From positions 186,001 to 250,000 of the forward strand of contig CANHPL010000001.1 in the NCBI GenBank assembly GCA_947462685.1: DNA of 64,000 nt. Direction: 5' to 3'. Below are positions 35,967 to 47,753 of this stretch, in pieces; the stretch's first letter is position 1; every line of letters starts with the position of its first letter. The notes under the pieces were generated by a model. That model was not told where the DNA came from. It worked only from the letters and a program-made list of their open reading frames with translations, and made no database searches. The position numbers and the translations under genes are program-made. This DNA is from Burkholderiaceae bacterium (GTDB lineage: Bacteria > Pseudomonadota > Gammaproteobacteria > Burkholderiales > Burkholderiaceae).

Positions 35967-37172
35967 TTAAATTCGTTCCAATAATAAACCCTTGAGATAA
36001 TCGCCTTCAGGGAAACATGTTAATTTAGGGTGGTCTAGCCCTGATGTCAAGCGCTTTAGTACGCGAAATTTAAATTCGCCCGATTTTTGATGGCTAGCTG
36101 CCTCTTTACTTGCCGCAAAAATTGTTTTTTCAAAAGTCTCCATATCCATGGCACCCGAACAAGAGAAAGTGAGTATTAACCCACTTTTATTCAACATTTG
36201 CATTGCTGTTCGATTAATTTCTTTATATGCCCGAATTGCTTTCGATAAATGTGCTGCTGAGGGAGCAAATTTAGGAGGGTCCAAGATAATTAAATCAAAG
36301 AACTCTTCTCGAATCCGCATATTTTTGAGGGTTTCAAAAGCATCTTCATCTAACCACTTTGTGCGACTTTCCTCAAAATTATTCAATTTAGTCTGCTTTT
36401 TTGCTATATCTAAAGCATCGCCGGAGGAGTCCACAGAAATGACTTCTTTAGCGCCACCTTGTAAGGCAGATAATGAAAATCCTCCCGTATAGCAAAACAT
36501 ATTTAATACTCGACGACTTTGAGATAACTCTTGAACAAGCAGACGATTGTCCCTCTGATCTATATAAAAACCTGTTTTATGACCGTGTATTGGATCAACC
36601 AAATAAGAAATGGCATTTTCTTTGACCAAAACTTCTGTATTAGGCTGCACTCCATATAAAAGACCTGTTTGTGACTCAAGTCCTTCTCTTTGTCGAACGG
36701 CAGCATCTGATCGCTCATAAATCGAATCACAGTCTGTCTGTTGGGCAAGAATCTCTACAATGACATCTTTCCAATGGTCTGCCCCAGCACTTAAGAACTG
36801 ACACACTAAAAGCTTGTCATATTGATCGACAATGAGTCCAGACAGACCATCCGCTTCGCCGAAAATTAGTCGAATGGCATTCGTATTTTTAATCCATTTT
36901 TTCCGATGCTCTAGGGCAGTAGCTATTTTTCTTTTGAAAAAAGCATGATCAATCGCCTCCTCTGGATCCCACGTCCACATTCTTGCTCTGATTTGTGAAT
37001 GAGGGCTATATGCTGCTCTGCCAATCATTTTTTTTGCGTCATTAAACACACTCACGGTTGTTCCAAGACCGACTTTACCTTCATAGCGCGCCACTGTACT
37101 TGAAAAGATCCATGGATGTTGGTGAAGTACTGAGTGCTCTTTACCACCCTCTAAAAAGATACTTGCTTGCAT
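35967..37172 (-). CDS. Class I SAM-dependent rRNA methyltransferase, RlmI-like
   Basis: The 401-aa protein has an N-terminal PUA-like domain (HPWIFSSTVARYEG, RAAYSPHSQIRARMW) and a C-terminal Rossmann methyltransferase domain. Motifs there are GHKTGFYIDQRDNR, VLNMFCYTGGFSLSAL and the catalytic DPPKFAPS. RlmI makes m5C1962 in 23S rRNA in E. coli; the Cys in TFSCSGAMD may be the nucleophile. Exact target here is inferred. It is 3 bp after xerC and probably cotranscribed with it. Confidence 0.88.
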   Translation of the reverse strand: MQASIFLEGGKEHSVLHQHPWIFSSTVARYEGKVGLGTTVSVFNDAKKMIGRAAYSPHSQIRARMWTWDPEEAIDHAFFKRKIATALEHRKKWIKNTNAIRLIFGEADGLSGLIVDQYDKLLVCQFLSAGADHWKDVIVEILAQQTDCDSIYERSDAAVRQREGLESQTGLLYGVQPNTEVLVKENAISYLVDPIHGHKTGFYIDQRDNRLLVQELSQSRRVLNMFCYTGGFSLSALQGGAKEVISVDSSGDALDIAKKQTKLNNFEESRTKWLDEDAFETLKNMRIREEFFDLIILDPPKFAPSAAHLSKAIRAYKEINRTAMQMLNKSGLILTFSCSGAMDMETFEKTIFAASKEAASHQKSGEFKFRVLKRLTSGLDHPKLTCFPEGDYLKGLLLERI

Positions 37173-37174
37173 AT

Positions 37175-38167
37175 TTATTTACTTACCTTTGACCGTGGAT
37201 GCGCTAAATCGTAAGCTTGCGCTAAATGTTGAAAATCTAGGGCAGTATAAATCTGAGTGCTCCCAATGCTGGCATGTCCAAGCATTTCTTGAACGGCTCT
37301 CAGATCATGGGATGATTGCAATACGTGACTTGCAAAACTATGGCGCAACATATGTGGATGAACATGAACAGGCAATCCAGACCTCATGGCGAGATTTTTT
37401 AAACGCTCTTGGACAGTTCTTGGAGAAAGTCTTTGAGCTTTTTGATTCATGAATAAGGGGCCTTCAGTCTTGACTTGTTCCTCCATTTTTTTTGCCCATA
37501 CGTCAAACCAAGTTCTAAGAGCCTGCATCGCTGACGATCCGATGGGAACAATTCGACGTTTTCCACCTTTACCTAAAACATGAACTTCTTGACTATCCCA
37601 AGCAATCCATCCCAAAGAGTCTTTTGCATACCCTTTTGTAAGTGAACTATCAATTCCAAGAATTTCAGATAAGCGCAATCCAGACGAATAAAATAGCTCA
37701 ACCAAGGCATGATCTCGCAAAAAAGGCCATGGTTCAGTTAATGATCGGCTGGCTTCTTGTTGGGCTTTTTCCATTAATACAATGGCGTATTCAACACTCA
37801 ACGCTTTAGGCAAACTCTTGGCTTTTCTAGGAGCACGCAAGTCTTGAACTGGATTTACTCTAATCTCATTAACGAGTAAATATGTTTTACTGGTTGCTAG
37901 CCAATCAAAAAACGTTCTCCAAGCAGACAGAAGTCTTGATATTGAGCGTGGTGAGGAACCTTGGCTATGGAGTTTTGCAACCCAAGATCTCGTATGAGTG
38001 TTCGTCACTTGATGTAACTCTACATGCTGTTCAGATATATATTTACAAAGAATATTTAAATCTTGGCGATAGGCTTTGAGGGTGTGGGGGGATAGTTGTC
38101 TAACAACCCTAAGCTCTTCTATGAATTGTTCAACCGCAAGGAGTTCCCCAGTGGTTGTGCTTTGCAT
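37175..38167 (-). CDS. xerC: Site-specific tyrosine recombinase XerC
   Basis: XerC works with XerD at dif to resolve chromosome dimers. The 330-aa protein has an N-terminal SAM-like core-binding domain (FIEELRVVRQLSPHTLKAYRQDL). The catalytic residues are Arg in SSGLRLSEI, Lys in GKGGKRR, HMLRHSFASH, His in MLGHASIGST and Tyr in QIYTAL. Its start overlaps the DUF484 stop by one base (TAATG). Pairing with DUF484 is the common xerC arrangement and argues against a phage integrase. Confidence 0.93.
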   Translation of the reverse strand: MQSTTTGELLAVEQFIEELRVVRQLSPHTLKAYRQDLNILCKYISEQHVELHQVTNTHTRSWVAKLHSQGSSPRSISRLLSAWRTFFDWLATSKTYLLVNEIRVNPVQDLRAPRKAKSLPKALSVEYAIVLMEKAQQEASRSLTEPWPFLRDHALVELFYSSGLRLSEILGIDSSLTKGYAKDSLGWIAWDSQEVHVLGKGGKRRIVPIGSSAMQALRTWFDVWAKKMEEQVKTEGPLFMNQKAQRLSPRTVQERLKNLAMRSGLPVHVHPHMLRHSFASHVLQSSHDLRAVQEMLGHASIGSTQIYTALDFQHLAQAYDLAHPRSKVSK

Positions 38168-38808
38168 TACTGATCCTGAAATCGATACAGCGCTGCGGCA
38201 GCAAATTGAGCTAATTGATGAATGTAACTAAGGCCCATCTGGGGCAAAAATTTTTCCTTGTCTTGACTCGCCATCAACAGCACGCCCAAGGTGGTACTTT
38301 GATACTTTAATTGAATCAATATAATACTGCCATCATCTAACAAAAGATCTGCGCTAACTAAATTCGTTGCAAGATCAACACTGCCACAAATAGGCGCTTG
38401 ATCGAGTTTCGTCTTTAATTCATCAAAGACTTGTTCTGGAGGAATAATTTCTACTTTTCCAATATCAAATAACTTATGAAGGCTAGTCGTAATGCTTTCG
38501 ATTGTTGCATTTCTATCTTTAGAGGCAAGCAAGCCCTCTAACCACTGCATCATTAAGGTTTGAGTGCGATCATTTTCAGTTCCAAAACGCAACATTTCAG
38601 ATAATCGCTGATTTAGATCTCGATTTTGATTTCTCAGCAAAGCCATTTGTTTTTCTTGTAAAGAAACTGCTTTCCCACTATGCGAGTTAACCAGCTCAAT
38701 TTGAGTTAATAAGTCTGGATGACGATCAAAAAATCCTGGCGTTGATAAAAGCCATTGGGCAATTAAATGCTCTTGATCTTGTTGAGGTTGATTGATATCC
38801 GAATCCAT
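38167..38808 (-). CDS. DUF484 family protein (GAF-like)
   Basis: The 213-aa protein matches DUF484: LLSTPGFFDRHPDLLTQIELVNSHSGKAVSLQEKQMALLRNQN, then a coiled-coil segment and a GAF-like C-terminal half with LIQLKYQSTTLGVLLMAS. Function is unknown; the gene is almost always next to xerC, and often dapF, so a role connected to recombination or division is suspected. No catalytic residues are recognisable. It follows gatB by 22 bp. Confidence 0.88.
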   Translation of the reverse strand: MDSDINQPQQDQEHLIAQWLLSTPGFFDRHPDLLTQIELVNSHSGKAVSLQEKQMALLRNQNRDLNQRLSEMLRFGTENDRTQTLMMQWLEGLLASKDRNATIESITTSLHKLFDIGKVEIIPPEQVFDELKTKLDQAPICGSVDLATNLVSADLLLDDGSIILIQLKYQSTTLGVLLMASQDKEKFLPQMGLSYIHQLAQFAAAALYRFQDQ

Positions 38809-38830
38809 TTGAGTATCTTTTCTTGATTAA

Positions 38831-40315
38831 TTAGTTGCTTAATTTTTCTTTTAATATTTGGTTCACTTGAGAAGGATTAGCTTTACCTTTGGATGCTTTC
38901 ATAATTTGGCCCACTAAAGAATTAAATGCCTTTTCCTTACCACTTCTATATTCCTCTACAGATTTTGGATTATCCGAGAGAACTTGGTCAATAATTTTTT
39001 CAATTGCTCCCACATCACTGATTTGCTTTAATCCTTTTTCTTCAATAAGCGCATCCACAACCCCCTGATCAGCTAATACACCTGATGTACCTCTTTCCCA
39101 AAGTGTTGCAAATATATCTTTTGCAATTTTGTTAGAAATAGTTCCATCTTGAATTCTTTGTAAAATTTGAGCAAGGTGGGATGGGCGTAACGGTGCTTCA
39201 GATGCTTCAAGACCATCTCGATTCAATGCCGACGCAAGATCTCCCGACATCATATTGACCGCGGGTTTCACTAAGTCCTCTTGGATTAAAGTGAGTAACT
39301 CAATAAAGTAATCTGCGGTTGATTTACTTTGGGTTAAAAGAGACGCATCATAGTCACTTAACCCATATGAGGTTCGCCACGAATTTCTTAACGTACTTGG
39401 TAAAGCTGGCATATTTGCTTGAATCTGCAAAATCATATCTTGTGTAATCTGAAGTGGCAATAAGTCTGGATCAGGAAAGTAACGGTAGTCTTGAGCATCC
39501 TCTTTACTTCTCATACTTCGGGTCTCTTGACGATCTGGATCATATAAACGCGTTTCTTGTTTAACGACGCCACCGTCTTCAATAAGCTCAATTTGCCGTT
39601 GTACTTCGTACTGAATAGCTTCTTCTAAGAATTTAAAGGAGTTCAGGTTTTTTATCTCACATCGTGTGCCAAATTCTTGTTGTCCTATTGGTCTGACTGA
39701 AACATTGGCATCACACCGAAATGAGCCTTCTTGCATATTGCCGTCACAAATTCCAATCCACATGACTAGTGCATGTAATTCTTTTGCATAAGCAACTGCC
39801 TCAGCAGCGCTGCGCATGACTGGGTCAGTAACAATTTCTAATAGAGGTGTTCCTGCTCGGTTTAAATCAATACCACTCGATTTTTCACCATGAAGTCCCA
39901 CAAAATCGTCGTGTAATGATTTACCAGCATCTTCCTCTAAGTGAGCTCTTGTGAGTTGAATTTCTTTTTTGACGCCTTCAACCTCAATGGCAATCTTCCC
40001 ACCGATCACGATTGGTAATTCAAATTGACTAATTTGATAACCCTTGGGCAAGTCTGGATAAAAATAATTTTTTCTTGCAAAAATGCTGGTTGGAGCAATC
40101 TTAGAGCCGATTGCTAACCCGAAACGAATAGCATGATTAACCGCTTCTTCATTCAATACGGGCAAAGTTCCAGGAAGCGCCAAGTCAACAGGACACGCCT
40201 GAATATTTGGCTCTGCGCCAAAGGCAATACTTGCTCCACTAAATATTTTTGAATTCGTTTTTAGTTGAGCATGAGTTTCAAGCCCAATTACGACTTCCCA
40301 ATTTGACCTTGTCAT
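38831..40315 (-). CDS. gatB: Asp-tRNA(Asn)/Glu-tRNA(Gln) amidotransferase subunit B
   Basis: GatB binds tRNA and activates misacylated Glu- or Asp-tRNA for amidation. The 494-aa protein starts at ATG 40315 ([20 protein letters not shown]), overlapping the gatA stop; the open frame to 40354 lies within gatA. It contains [50 protein letters not shown] and a C-terminal YqeY-like domain. Together with GatA and GatC it forms the heterotrimer. Confidence 0.97.
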   Translation of the reverse strand: MTRSNWEVVIGLETHAQLKTNSKIFSGASIAFGAEPNIQACPVDLALPGTLPVLNEEAVNHAIRFGLAIGSKIAPTSIFARKNYFYPDLPKGYQISQFELPIVIGGKIAIEVEGVKKEIQLTRAHLEEDAGKSLHDDFVGLHGEKSSGIDLNRAGTPLLEIVTDPVMRSAAEAVAYAKELHALVMWIGICDGNMQEGSFRCDANVSVRPIGQQEFGTRCEIKNLNSFKFLEEAIQYEVQRQIELIEDGGVVKQETRLYDPDRQETRSMRSKEDAQDYRYFPDPDLLPLQITQDMILQIQANMPALPSTLRNSWRTSYGLSDYDASLLTQSKSTADYFIELLTLIQEDLVKPAVNMMSGDLASALNRDGLEASEAPLRPSHLAQILQRIQDGTISNKIAKDIFATLWERGTSGVLADQGVVDALIEEKGLKQISDVGAIEKIIDQVLSDNPKSVEEYRSGKEKAFNSLVGQIMKASKGKANPSQVNQILKEKLSN

Positions 40316-41811
40316 TTTTTGACTCCGGAATTTGTTGGAGCTAATTGATGCCAAGAACTGTTTTGTTGGAACTGATCGGCTATTTGCAGCATCTTTGCTT
40401 CAGAAAAATAATTTCCAATGATTTGTAAGCCGATTGGTAATCCTTGTTGACTCATGCCACATGGAATACTCATTGCAGGTAGGCCTGCAAGATTTGGGCT
40501 AAGTGTATATATATCTTCTAAATACATTTCTACAGGATCTTTAGATTTTTCACCAACTTTCCATGCGGCCTGAGGAGCGACTGGCCCCATCAAAACATCA
40601 CACTTGGCGAACGCTGCTTGAAAATCCTCGGCAATAATTCGTCTAATCTTCTGTGCTTGCAGGTAATACGCGTCGTAGTAGCCCTGGGATAGAACATATG
40701 TCCCAATCAAAATTCGACGTTTTACCTCGGCACCAAAACCTTCTGATCTAGATCTCTCATACATTTGATTGAGATCTTTGTATTCTTTTGCTCTAAATCC
40801 ATAACGTACGCCATCATATCGACTCAAATTACTGGAGGCTTCTGCAGGTGCCAAAACATAGTAAACCGGTATTGAAAGCTTTGTTTTTGGCAAAGACACT
40901 GCTATACAAGTTGCACCTAACTCTTCGAATTTTTTTAAGGCCTCTTGAACTGAGTTACGAACCTCCTCTTGCAATCCTTGTGCAAAATACTCCTCTGGAA
41001 CACCGATACGTAAACCTTGAAGAGGTAAGCCGCCAGAAGTCGCCCAAGGTTTCCCAATTAAACCTTGGTAATCCATAGCGCCCTTTCGTAATGAAGTAGA
41101 GTCTCTAGGATCGTGCCCTGAAATTGCATTCAATATGAGTGCACAGTCCTTTGCGGATTTACCCATTGGACCGGCCTGATCAAGAGAAGATGCATAAGCA
41201 ATCATCCCGTACCTCGACACGCTTCCGTAAGTTGGCTTAATGCCCGTTATCCCACAAAACGCTGCTGGCTGGCGAATGGAGCCCCCGGTGTCAGTGCCGG
41301 TTGCAATCGGCGCCAAACCAGCTGCCACTGCCACAGCAGAGCCTCCAGAAGACCCTCCTGATACATAACTGGTGTTCCAAGGATTGAGTGCGGCACCATA
41401 GGCTGAGTTTTCATTTGAGGAGCCCATGGCAAATTCGTCCATATTGGTTTTACCCAAACACACCATACCGGCCCCATTGGCGCCAAGTAACTCCACAACC
41501 CTTGCATCATATGGGCTTAAAAAGTTTTCTAACATTTTAGAAGCAGCTGTGGATTTCCAATCCTTGGTCACAAATACATCTTTGTGCGCAATGGGAATTC
41601 CAGTCAAAGGCCCGGCTTCTCCTTTAGCAATTTTTTGATCTGCGGATCTTGCGTCTCTGAGGGAAAAATCCTCTTGGACATCTAAATAGGCATTGAACTC
41701 CTTAGATCTAGCCATACGGTCCAAGAAATATTGAGTAAGCTCAACACTTGATATTTCCTTAACTAAGAGGGCATCAGAGAGCTCTGTAAGCGATTTTTCG
41801 TGCCAGTTCAT
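40312..41811 (-). CDS. gatA: Asp-tRNA(Asn)/Glu-tRNA(Gln) amidotransferase subunit A
   Basis: GatA is the glutaminase that supplies ammonia to GatB. The 499-aa amidase-signature protein has [10 protein letters not shown] with the catalytic Lys, the Gly/Ser-rich [17 protein letters not shown] with cis-Ser, and [21 protein letters not shown] with the nucleophile Ser. Length is normal. It overlaps gatC and gatB by 4 bp on each side (ATGA), a strict stoichiometric operon. Confidence 0.98.
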   Translation of the reverse strand: MNWHEKSLTELSDALLVKEISSVELTQYFLDRMARSKEFNAYLDVQEDFSLRDARSADQKIAKGEAGPLTGIPIAHKDVFVTKDWKSTAASKMLENFLSPYDARVVELLGANGAGMVCLGKTNMDEFAMGSSNENSAYGAALNPWNTSYVSGGSSGGSAVAVAAGLAPIATGTDTGGSIRQPAAFCGITGIKPTYGSVSRYGMIAYASSLDQAGPMGKSAKDCALILNAISGHDPRDSTSLRKGAMDYQGLIGKPWATSGGLPLQGLRIGVPEEYFAQGLQEEVRNSVQEALKKFEELGATCIAVSLPKTKLSIPVYYVLAPAEASSNLSRYDGVRYGFRAKEYKDLNQMYERSRSEGFGAEVKRRILIGTYVLSQGYYDAYYLQAQKIRRIIAEDFQAAFAKCDVLMGPVAPQAAWKVGEKSKDPVEMYLEDIYTLSPNLAGLPAMSIPCGMSQQGLPIGLQIIGNYFSEAKMLQIADQFQQNSSWHQLAPTNSGVKK

Positions 41812-42101
41812 TCAATTACCTTCGGTACTAAATAAAGTCCCTCATGGCTGACAGGCGCAGATAACATATTATTTGTACGATTATTATCTTCAGACACAAC
41901 ATCCACCCTTAATGCTTGACTAAGTGGCTCAATTAATGCAATTGGGTGAAAAAGAGGCTCAACCCCTGTTGTGTCAACTGACTGCAACTCGGCAACCAAA
42001 TTCAATATGTTTTCTAGCTCCTTAGAAACCTGTTTGGTCTGGTGAGGATCTAATTCCAAACCTGAGAGTTTGGCTAAATGATTAATTTCTTCAATATTCA
42101 T
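41808..42101 (-). CDS. gatC: Asp-tRNA(Asn)/Glu-tRNA(Gln) amidotransferase subunit C
   Basis: The 97-aa subunit stabilises GatA. It shows the family pattern [34 protein letters not shown] and VEPLFHP, and the C-terminal FxxVPKVIE-like end (LYLVPKVIE). It is the first gene of gatCAB and diverges from mreB across a 79-bp gap that must hold both promoters. Confidence 0.95.
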   Translation of the reverse strand: MNIEEINHLAKLSGLELDPHQTKQVSKELENILNLVAELQSVDTTGVEPLFHPIALIEPLSQALRVDVVSEDNNRTNNMLSAPVSHEGLYLVPKVIE

Positions 42102-42165
42102 AACGTGCTTGCAGTATCATATACATTATCTTCTAAAAACTAGTTTATATTGTAAACTTTAATAA

Positions 42166-43221
<1,056 letters not shown>

Positions 43222-43247
43222 CTCAACCATAAAAACTGAGGTGCAAA

Positions 43248-44147
43248 TTGTTTCGGAGTTCCCCGATCTTATTTAATCAAGGCGCACCTTTTGTAAAGTT
43301 GTTTTTTTCTTTATTGTTGGGTTCAGTGATTATCTTTGCAGATTACAAACTGCATGCTACTGAAAAAATAAGGCTGGTTGGAAATAATCTCCTCTTTCCA
43401 ATTCAACAATTACTATCCCAACCTGGTAAATTTTCTGATTTCTCTTTAGATTATTTTCAAACACGTTCTTCTTTAAAACAGAAGTTGGAGGAACAGTCTT
43501 CGCAGCTGGACTATCTCCGACTAATGGCAAATCAAGCAGAGACATTAGAATCTGAAAACGCACATCTACGAAAGTTGTTATCTCTTCAACAAAAATCAAA
43601 CGTAAAATCTTTGGCGGCTGAAGTAATTTTTAGTCCATTAAGTCCGAGCTCGCAAAGAATTATCATTAATCGAGGTAATGCTGACGGCCTTAAATCAGGA
43701 ATGCCTATTGCATCCGAAGCTGGAATAATGGGTCAAATTGTTAGAGTTTTTGAAAACTCTTCTGAAGTCGCACTTCTGGAGGATCGTGACTTTGTCATCC
43801 CCGTTCTAGTTGAGCGCAATGGCTTAAGAACGGTCCTGTTTGGTGTTGGTCGGGGGGAGCCTCTAGAATTACGTTATGTCAATAATCTTGCTGACTTAGA
43901 TGTCGGCGATCATTTAATTACTTCAGGTATTGATGGTACTTATCCTGCGGGGATTCCGGTCGCAATTATTAGTAAAATTGATCGATCGTCTGATAACTCT
44001 GGAGCAATTATTGCTTGCAAACCATTGGCCCAATTACATCATCATCGACATTTAATTGTCTTGCTATATCAACCAACTACAACCGCCCTTAGACCTGCAG
44101 AGTCTGAGACAGTAAAAAATAGATTACGTCAGAAAAAAGGAAATTAA
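43248..44147 (+). CDS. mreC: Rod shape-determining protein MreC
   Basis: MreC links MreB to periplasmic cell-wall synthases. The 299-aa protein has a short cytoplasmic N-terminus, one membrane segment (LFFSLLLGSVIIFADY), a coiled coil around residues 65-110 (SLKQKLEEQSSQLDYLRL...), and beta-barrel repeats with NRGNADGLKSGMPIAS and GDHLITSGIDGTYPAGIPVA. The start is TTG at 43248, 7 nt after a GAGGTG; no ATG fits. Confidence 0.94.
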   Translation: MFRSSPILFNQGAPFVKLFFSLLLGSVIIFADYKLHATEKIRLVGNNLLFPIQQLLSQPGKFSDFSLDYFQTRSSLKQKLEEQSSQLDYLRLMANQAETLESENAHLRKLLSLQQKSNVKSLAAEVIFSPLSPSSQRIIINRGNADGLKSGMPIASEAGIMGQIVRVFENSSEVALLEDRDFVIPVLVERNGLRTVLFGVGRGEPLELRYVNNLADLDVGDHLITSGIDGTYPAGIPVAIISKIDRSSDNSGAIIACKPLAQLHHHRHLIVLLYQPTTTALRPAESETVKNRLRQKKGN

Positions 44148-44647
44148 TGGCCTTTTCAATTTTCAAGCTTCGCTCGATGACAGGACCATTCTTAACTCTC
44201 CTAGGTGCGTTTATTTTGAATATGTTTCCATGGGGCAACTCCCCTTGGGTTCCTGATTTTCTACTCATTACTTTAGCGTTTTGGGTTTTACAAGCCCCAG
44301 AAAAGATTAATTTAATATCCGCATTTGTACTGGGTCTATTGATGGATATTCAAACATCTCAGTTTTTAGGTGTTCACGCCATCGTTTATGTAACGGCTAG
44401 TTTTGTCATTATTTATGAGCAGCGTCGTTTATTGAATGCGACTTTACTTGGTCAAACATTTATCATGCTAAAAGTATTTTTAATTGCTAATTTTGTATTT
44501 TTATTAATACTTTGGATCATTTGGCCGGGTAGGGAAATTTCTTTTGCCTTTATCATCATACCAAGCGTCATTGAAACTTGTTTATGGCCTATCTTTAAGA
44601 AGGTTTTATCAAATCGTGCATCTTTTATCAATCATCATCAAACTTGA
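44147..44647 (+). CDS. mreD: Rod shape-determining protein MreD
   Basis: This 166-aa inner membrane protein has five or six hydrophobic segments and belongs to MreD by position and by segments such as PDFLLITLAFWVLQAPEKINL and GLLMDIQTSQFLGVHAIVY. Its ATG overlaps the mreC stop by one base. MreD is a small partner of MreC in the elongasome; no catalytic role is known. Confidence 0.93.
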   Translation: MAFSIFKLRSMTGPFLTLLGAFILNMFPWGNSPWVPDFLLITLAFWVLQAPEKINLISAFVLGLLMDIQTSQFLGVHAIVYVTASFVIIYEQRRLLNATLLGQTFIMLKVFLIANFVFLLILWIIWPGREISFAFIIIPSVIETCLWPIFKKVLSNRASFINHHQT

Positions 44648-44658
44648 TGAGGTAATGC

Positions 44659-46575
44659 ATGGCTCAGCAAAACGACTCTTATTCATCTTTAGAAACCTTT
44701 CAAAGTCGCATTCAAATCGCCCTATGGTTTGTAATGATTTGTTTATTGGTTTTGTTTTTTCGCTTCTTTTGGTTACAAGTCGTTAAACATACGAAATATT
44801 CAACTGCATCGGAAAGTAACCGCATAGCAATTATCACAACGCCAGCACAACGAGGTCTTATTATCGATCGTAATGGAATTGTTATTGCAAGAAATTTTCC
44901 ATCTTACTCTCTAGAAATTACTCCGGCAGGTCTCAATCAACCAATTGAGGAATTAGTCACTTCACTAAATGCCGTTCTTAAAATATCGAATAAAGATCGA
45001 CAAAATTTTTATCGATCGCTCCAAGGAGCCAAAAAAACTGAAAGTATTGCCATTCGCAACTTCTTAAATGATGAAGAGGTGGCAAGATTTATGTCTCGAA
45101 GATATGCATTTCCGGGAGTTGAAGTTCAAGTTCGCTATTTTCGTGAATACCCCTATGAAGAATTGGGCGCCCATCTCATCGGATATACAGGAAGAGTTTC
45201 TCAAAAAGATCGTGAAAAACTTCTCGCCGAACTTGAAGAAACTTCTGATGAGACCAGCAGTGATGAATTACGCCCCATGAAAATAAAGGGTATTCAACAA
45301 GTAGGAAAAATTGGTCTAGAACAAAGTTATGAAAAAGAATTAAGGGGCACTCTTGGTTATAGTCAAGTTGAAATCACAGCTGGGGGACGGGTAGTTCGTA
45401 ACCTTTCTTCTACCGCGCCAACAGCTGGCTCTAATTTGTCTCTTGCGGTAGATATTAAATTACAGTACCTCATGGAGCATCTCTATGACAAAAAAAGGGG
45501 CGCTGCTGTTGTCATAGAGGTAAGTACCGGGGATGTCCTAGCATTTGTTTCAATGCCCACATATAATCCAAACGCCTTTATTGATGGTATAGATGCTGAC
45601 TTATGGAAAAAATTAAATAGCTCTCCAGAAAAGCCTTTATTTAATCGTCCATTACGTGGAACCTATCCGCCTGGCTCAACGTTTAAGCCTTTTATGGCTT
45701 TAGCTGCTTTAGAAGGAAAATTCAGAACGCCAGAACAAGGCATTAGTGATCCGGGGTTTTTTAAATTTGGCACAACCACCTTTAGAGACGATGCTGTCAA
45801 TGGTCATGGGTTTGTCAATATGCGTCAATCTATCGCTGTATCTTGTGACACGTATTACTATATTTTGGCTCGAGATATGGGTATAAATGCCATCAGCTCT
45901 TTTATGAAAGATTTTGGTTTTGGTCAATTATCAGGCATTGATATCAATGGGGAGGTAAGGGGAATACTACCTTCTAAAGAATGGAAAAAAGCATATTATT
46001 CTGACCCATTAAAGCAAGCGTGGGGTGAGGGTGACACGATTTCTATTGGAATTGGACAGGGCTACAATAGCTATACCATCTTACAACTTGCGCAAGCTAC
46101 TGCCATTCTTGCTAATCAAGGTGTAGTCATGAGGCCTCATTTAGTCAAAATGATTGAAGACCCCATCACACACCAAAAAACTCTGACAGTTCCCTCAGAA
46201 ACGACTAAATTAAATATCAAAAAAGAAAATTTAGCTGTTATTACTGAAGGAATGCTAGCGGTGAATCGAACAGGTACTGCCAGGGTTCCATTTGGCGGTG
46301 TGCGATATTCAGTTGCTGGAAAAACTGGTACATCACAGGTTTTTAGCCTTGGTGGTAAACAATACAACGCAAGTGCTATTTCTGAATTTAAAAGAGATCA
46401 CGCCCTTTATATTGCCTTCGCTCCAACAGATAAACCTAAATATGCGCTTGCTTTAGTGGTTGAAAATGCTGGGTTTGGCGCCACAGCTGCAGCACCAATC
46501 GCTAGACAAACGCTTGATTATTTAATGCTAAACACTTGGCCACAAGGAGTTCCTCCATGGAAAACCGCTCCGTAA
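44659..46575 (+). CDS. mrdA: Penicillin-binding protein 2 (elongation transpeptidase)
   Basis: PBP2 cross-links peptidoglycan during elongation. The 638-aa protein has one N-terminal membrane anchor (WFVMICLLVLFFRFFWLQ), a dimerisation/pedestal domain (RGLIIDRNGIVIARN, GHLIGYTG-like AHLIGYTGR), and a transpeptidase domain. The latter carries SxxK in PPGSTFKPF, SxN as SCDTYYY (Asp in place of Asn, as in other PBP2 proteins) and KTGTSQV. It is followed by rodA with a 19-bp overlap. Confidence 0.97.
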   Translation: MAQQNDSYSSLETFQSRIQIALWFVMICLLVLFFRFFWLQVVKHTKYSTASESNRIAIITTPAQRGLIIDRNGIVIARNFPSYSLEITPAGLNQPIEELVTSLNAVLKISNKDRQNFYRSLQGAKKTESIAIRNFLNDEEVARFMSRRYAFPGVEVQVRYFREYPYEELGAHLIGYTGRVSQKDREKLLAELEETSDETSSDELRPMKIKGIQQVGKIGLEQSYEKELRGTLGYSQVEITAGGRVVRNLSSTAPTAGSNLSLAVDIKLQYLMEHLYDKKRGAAVVIEVSTGDVLAFVSMPTYNPNAFIDGIDADLWKKLNSSPEKPLFNRPLRGTYPPGSTFKPFMALAALEGKFRTPEQGISDPGFFKFGTTTFRDDAVNGHGFVNMRQSIAVSCDTYYYILARDMGINAISSFMKDFGFGQLSGIDINGEVRGILPSKEWKKAYYSDPLKQAWGEGDTISIGIGQGYNSYTILQLAQATAILANQGVVMRPHLVKMIEDPITHQKTLTVPSETTKLNIKKENLAVITEGMLAVNRTGTARVPFGGVRYSVAGKTGTSQVFSLGGKQYNASAISEFKRDHALYIAFAPTDKPKYALALVVENAGFGATAAAPIARQTLDYLMLNTWPQGVPPWKTAP

Positions 46576-47699
46576 TAAAACGTCTGAGTTTCCTTTGGCA
46601 AGGATTAGATCCCAGCCTTGCTATTATTTTGTTATGTTTGGTCGTGGTTGGTAACATCACATTTTTATCAGCAAGTTCTGGAACTGTTGTGGGCTGGGTT
46701 GAGCAGTCTAGAAACTTATTCACTGCTTTCATCATTATGTGGGTTACCTCTCGAATACCAATTAAGTGGTTAGAAAAAATGTCGCTTTGGGTTTATCTCA
46801 TTGGCGTTACTCTTTTAGTAGCTGTAGCAATATTTGGGATAATCAAAAAAGGTGCCCGTCGTTGGCTCAACATCGGTATTGTGATTCAACCATCGGAAAT
46901 TATGAAAATTGCGATGCCCATGATGCTAGCTTGGTATTTCCATAAAAAAGATGGCATAGTCCAACTGAAGGATTTCTTCATTGCCTTTTGTTTATTGTTA
47001 CTCCCAATTTTTCTTATTGCAAGACAGCCAGATTTAGGGACCGCCATTTTGGTGTTTGCTGCTGGATTTTATGTAATCTTATTTGCGGGGTTGCCATGGA
47101 AATTTGTACTTCCTTTCGCAGTTGTTGCTCTCTTGGGAATTGTTTTGATTATAATTTTTGGTGATACCCTTTGTACGAAAGGAGTCACATGGCCTTTATT
47201 AAAAAGCTACCAGCAACACCGTGTTTGTACCTTACTTGACCCTACCTCAGATCCATTGGGTAAAGGCTTTCACACACTTCAATCCATGATTGCCATTGGC
47301 TCTGGGGGGCTTTTCGGTAAAGGGTGGATGAAAGGAACTCAAACGCACTTGGAGTTCATCCCAGAAAAACACACAGACTTTATCTTTGCTGTTTACTCTG
47401 AAGAGTTTGGTCTTTTTGGAAACTTAATGCTGATTATTTTATTTTTTCTTTTAATACAAAGGGGTTTGCAAATCGCATCCGCAGCACCTAATTTATATTC
47501 TCGATTACTAGGGGGCTCAGTAACCCTTATTTTCTTTACTTATGCATTTGTCAATATGTCGATGGTTAGCGGTCTTTTACCTGTGGTTGGGGTGCCTTTG
47601 CCCTTTATTAGCTATGGGGGTACTGCACTCACGACTTTAGGATTTGGTGTTGGTCTCTTAATGAGTATTAATCGAGGAAGACGATTAATACAAACTTAA
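46557..47699 (+). CDS. rodA: Rod shape-determining SEDS glycosyltransferase RodA
   Basis: RodA polymerises peptidoglycan glycan strands with PBP2. The 380-aa protein has about ten membrane segments. SEDS motifs are KKGARRWLNIGIVIQPSEIMKIAMP, ARQPDLGTAILVFAAG with the likely catalytic Asp, EKHTDFIFAVYSEEFGLFG, and VVGVPLPFISYGGTAL. I start at ATG 46557, 7 nt after AAGGAG; the earlier in-frame start at 46536 has no such site. It closes the elongasome operon and is followed by a strong terminator. Confidence 0.97.
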   Translation: MENRSVIKRLSFLWQGLDPSLAIILLCLVVVGNITFLSASSGTVVGWVEQSRNLFTAFIIMWVTSRIPIKWLEKMSLWVYLIGVTLLVAVAIFGIIKKGARRWLNIGIVIQPSEIMKIAMPMMLAWYFHKKDGIVQLKDFFIAFCLLLLPIFLIARQPDLGTAILVFAAGFYVILFAGLPWKFVLPFAVVALLGIVLIIIFGDTLCTKGVTWPLLKSYQQHRVCTLLDPTSDPLGKGFHTLQSMIAIGSGGLFGKGWMKGTQTHLEFIPEKHTDFIFAVYSEEFGLFGNLMLIILFFLLIQRGLQIASAAPNLYSRLLGGSVTLIFFTYAFVNMSMVSGLLPVVGVPLPFISYGGTALTTLGFGVGLLMSINRGRRLIQT

Positions 47700-47703
47700 T
47701 GTG

Positions 47704-47737
47704 TAAAAAAAAGCCCATTTTTCATTGGGCTTTTTTA
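47704..47737. terminator. Bidirectional intrinsic terminator between rodA and hupB
   Basis: AAAAAAAAGCCCA and TGGGCTTTTTT form a stem around TTTTTCAT-type loop sequence just after the rodA stop. With A-run on one side and T-run on the other it can terminate both rodA and the convergent HU gene. Confidence 0.85.
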
Positions 47738-47753
47738 CTAAATGCTTTAAGAA

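Noticed and set aside
37175-38167. Phage or island integrase
   Set aside because: The tyrosine recombinase lies with DUF484 and has XerC motifs; no att repeats, tRNA or phage genes are nearby.
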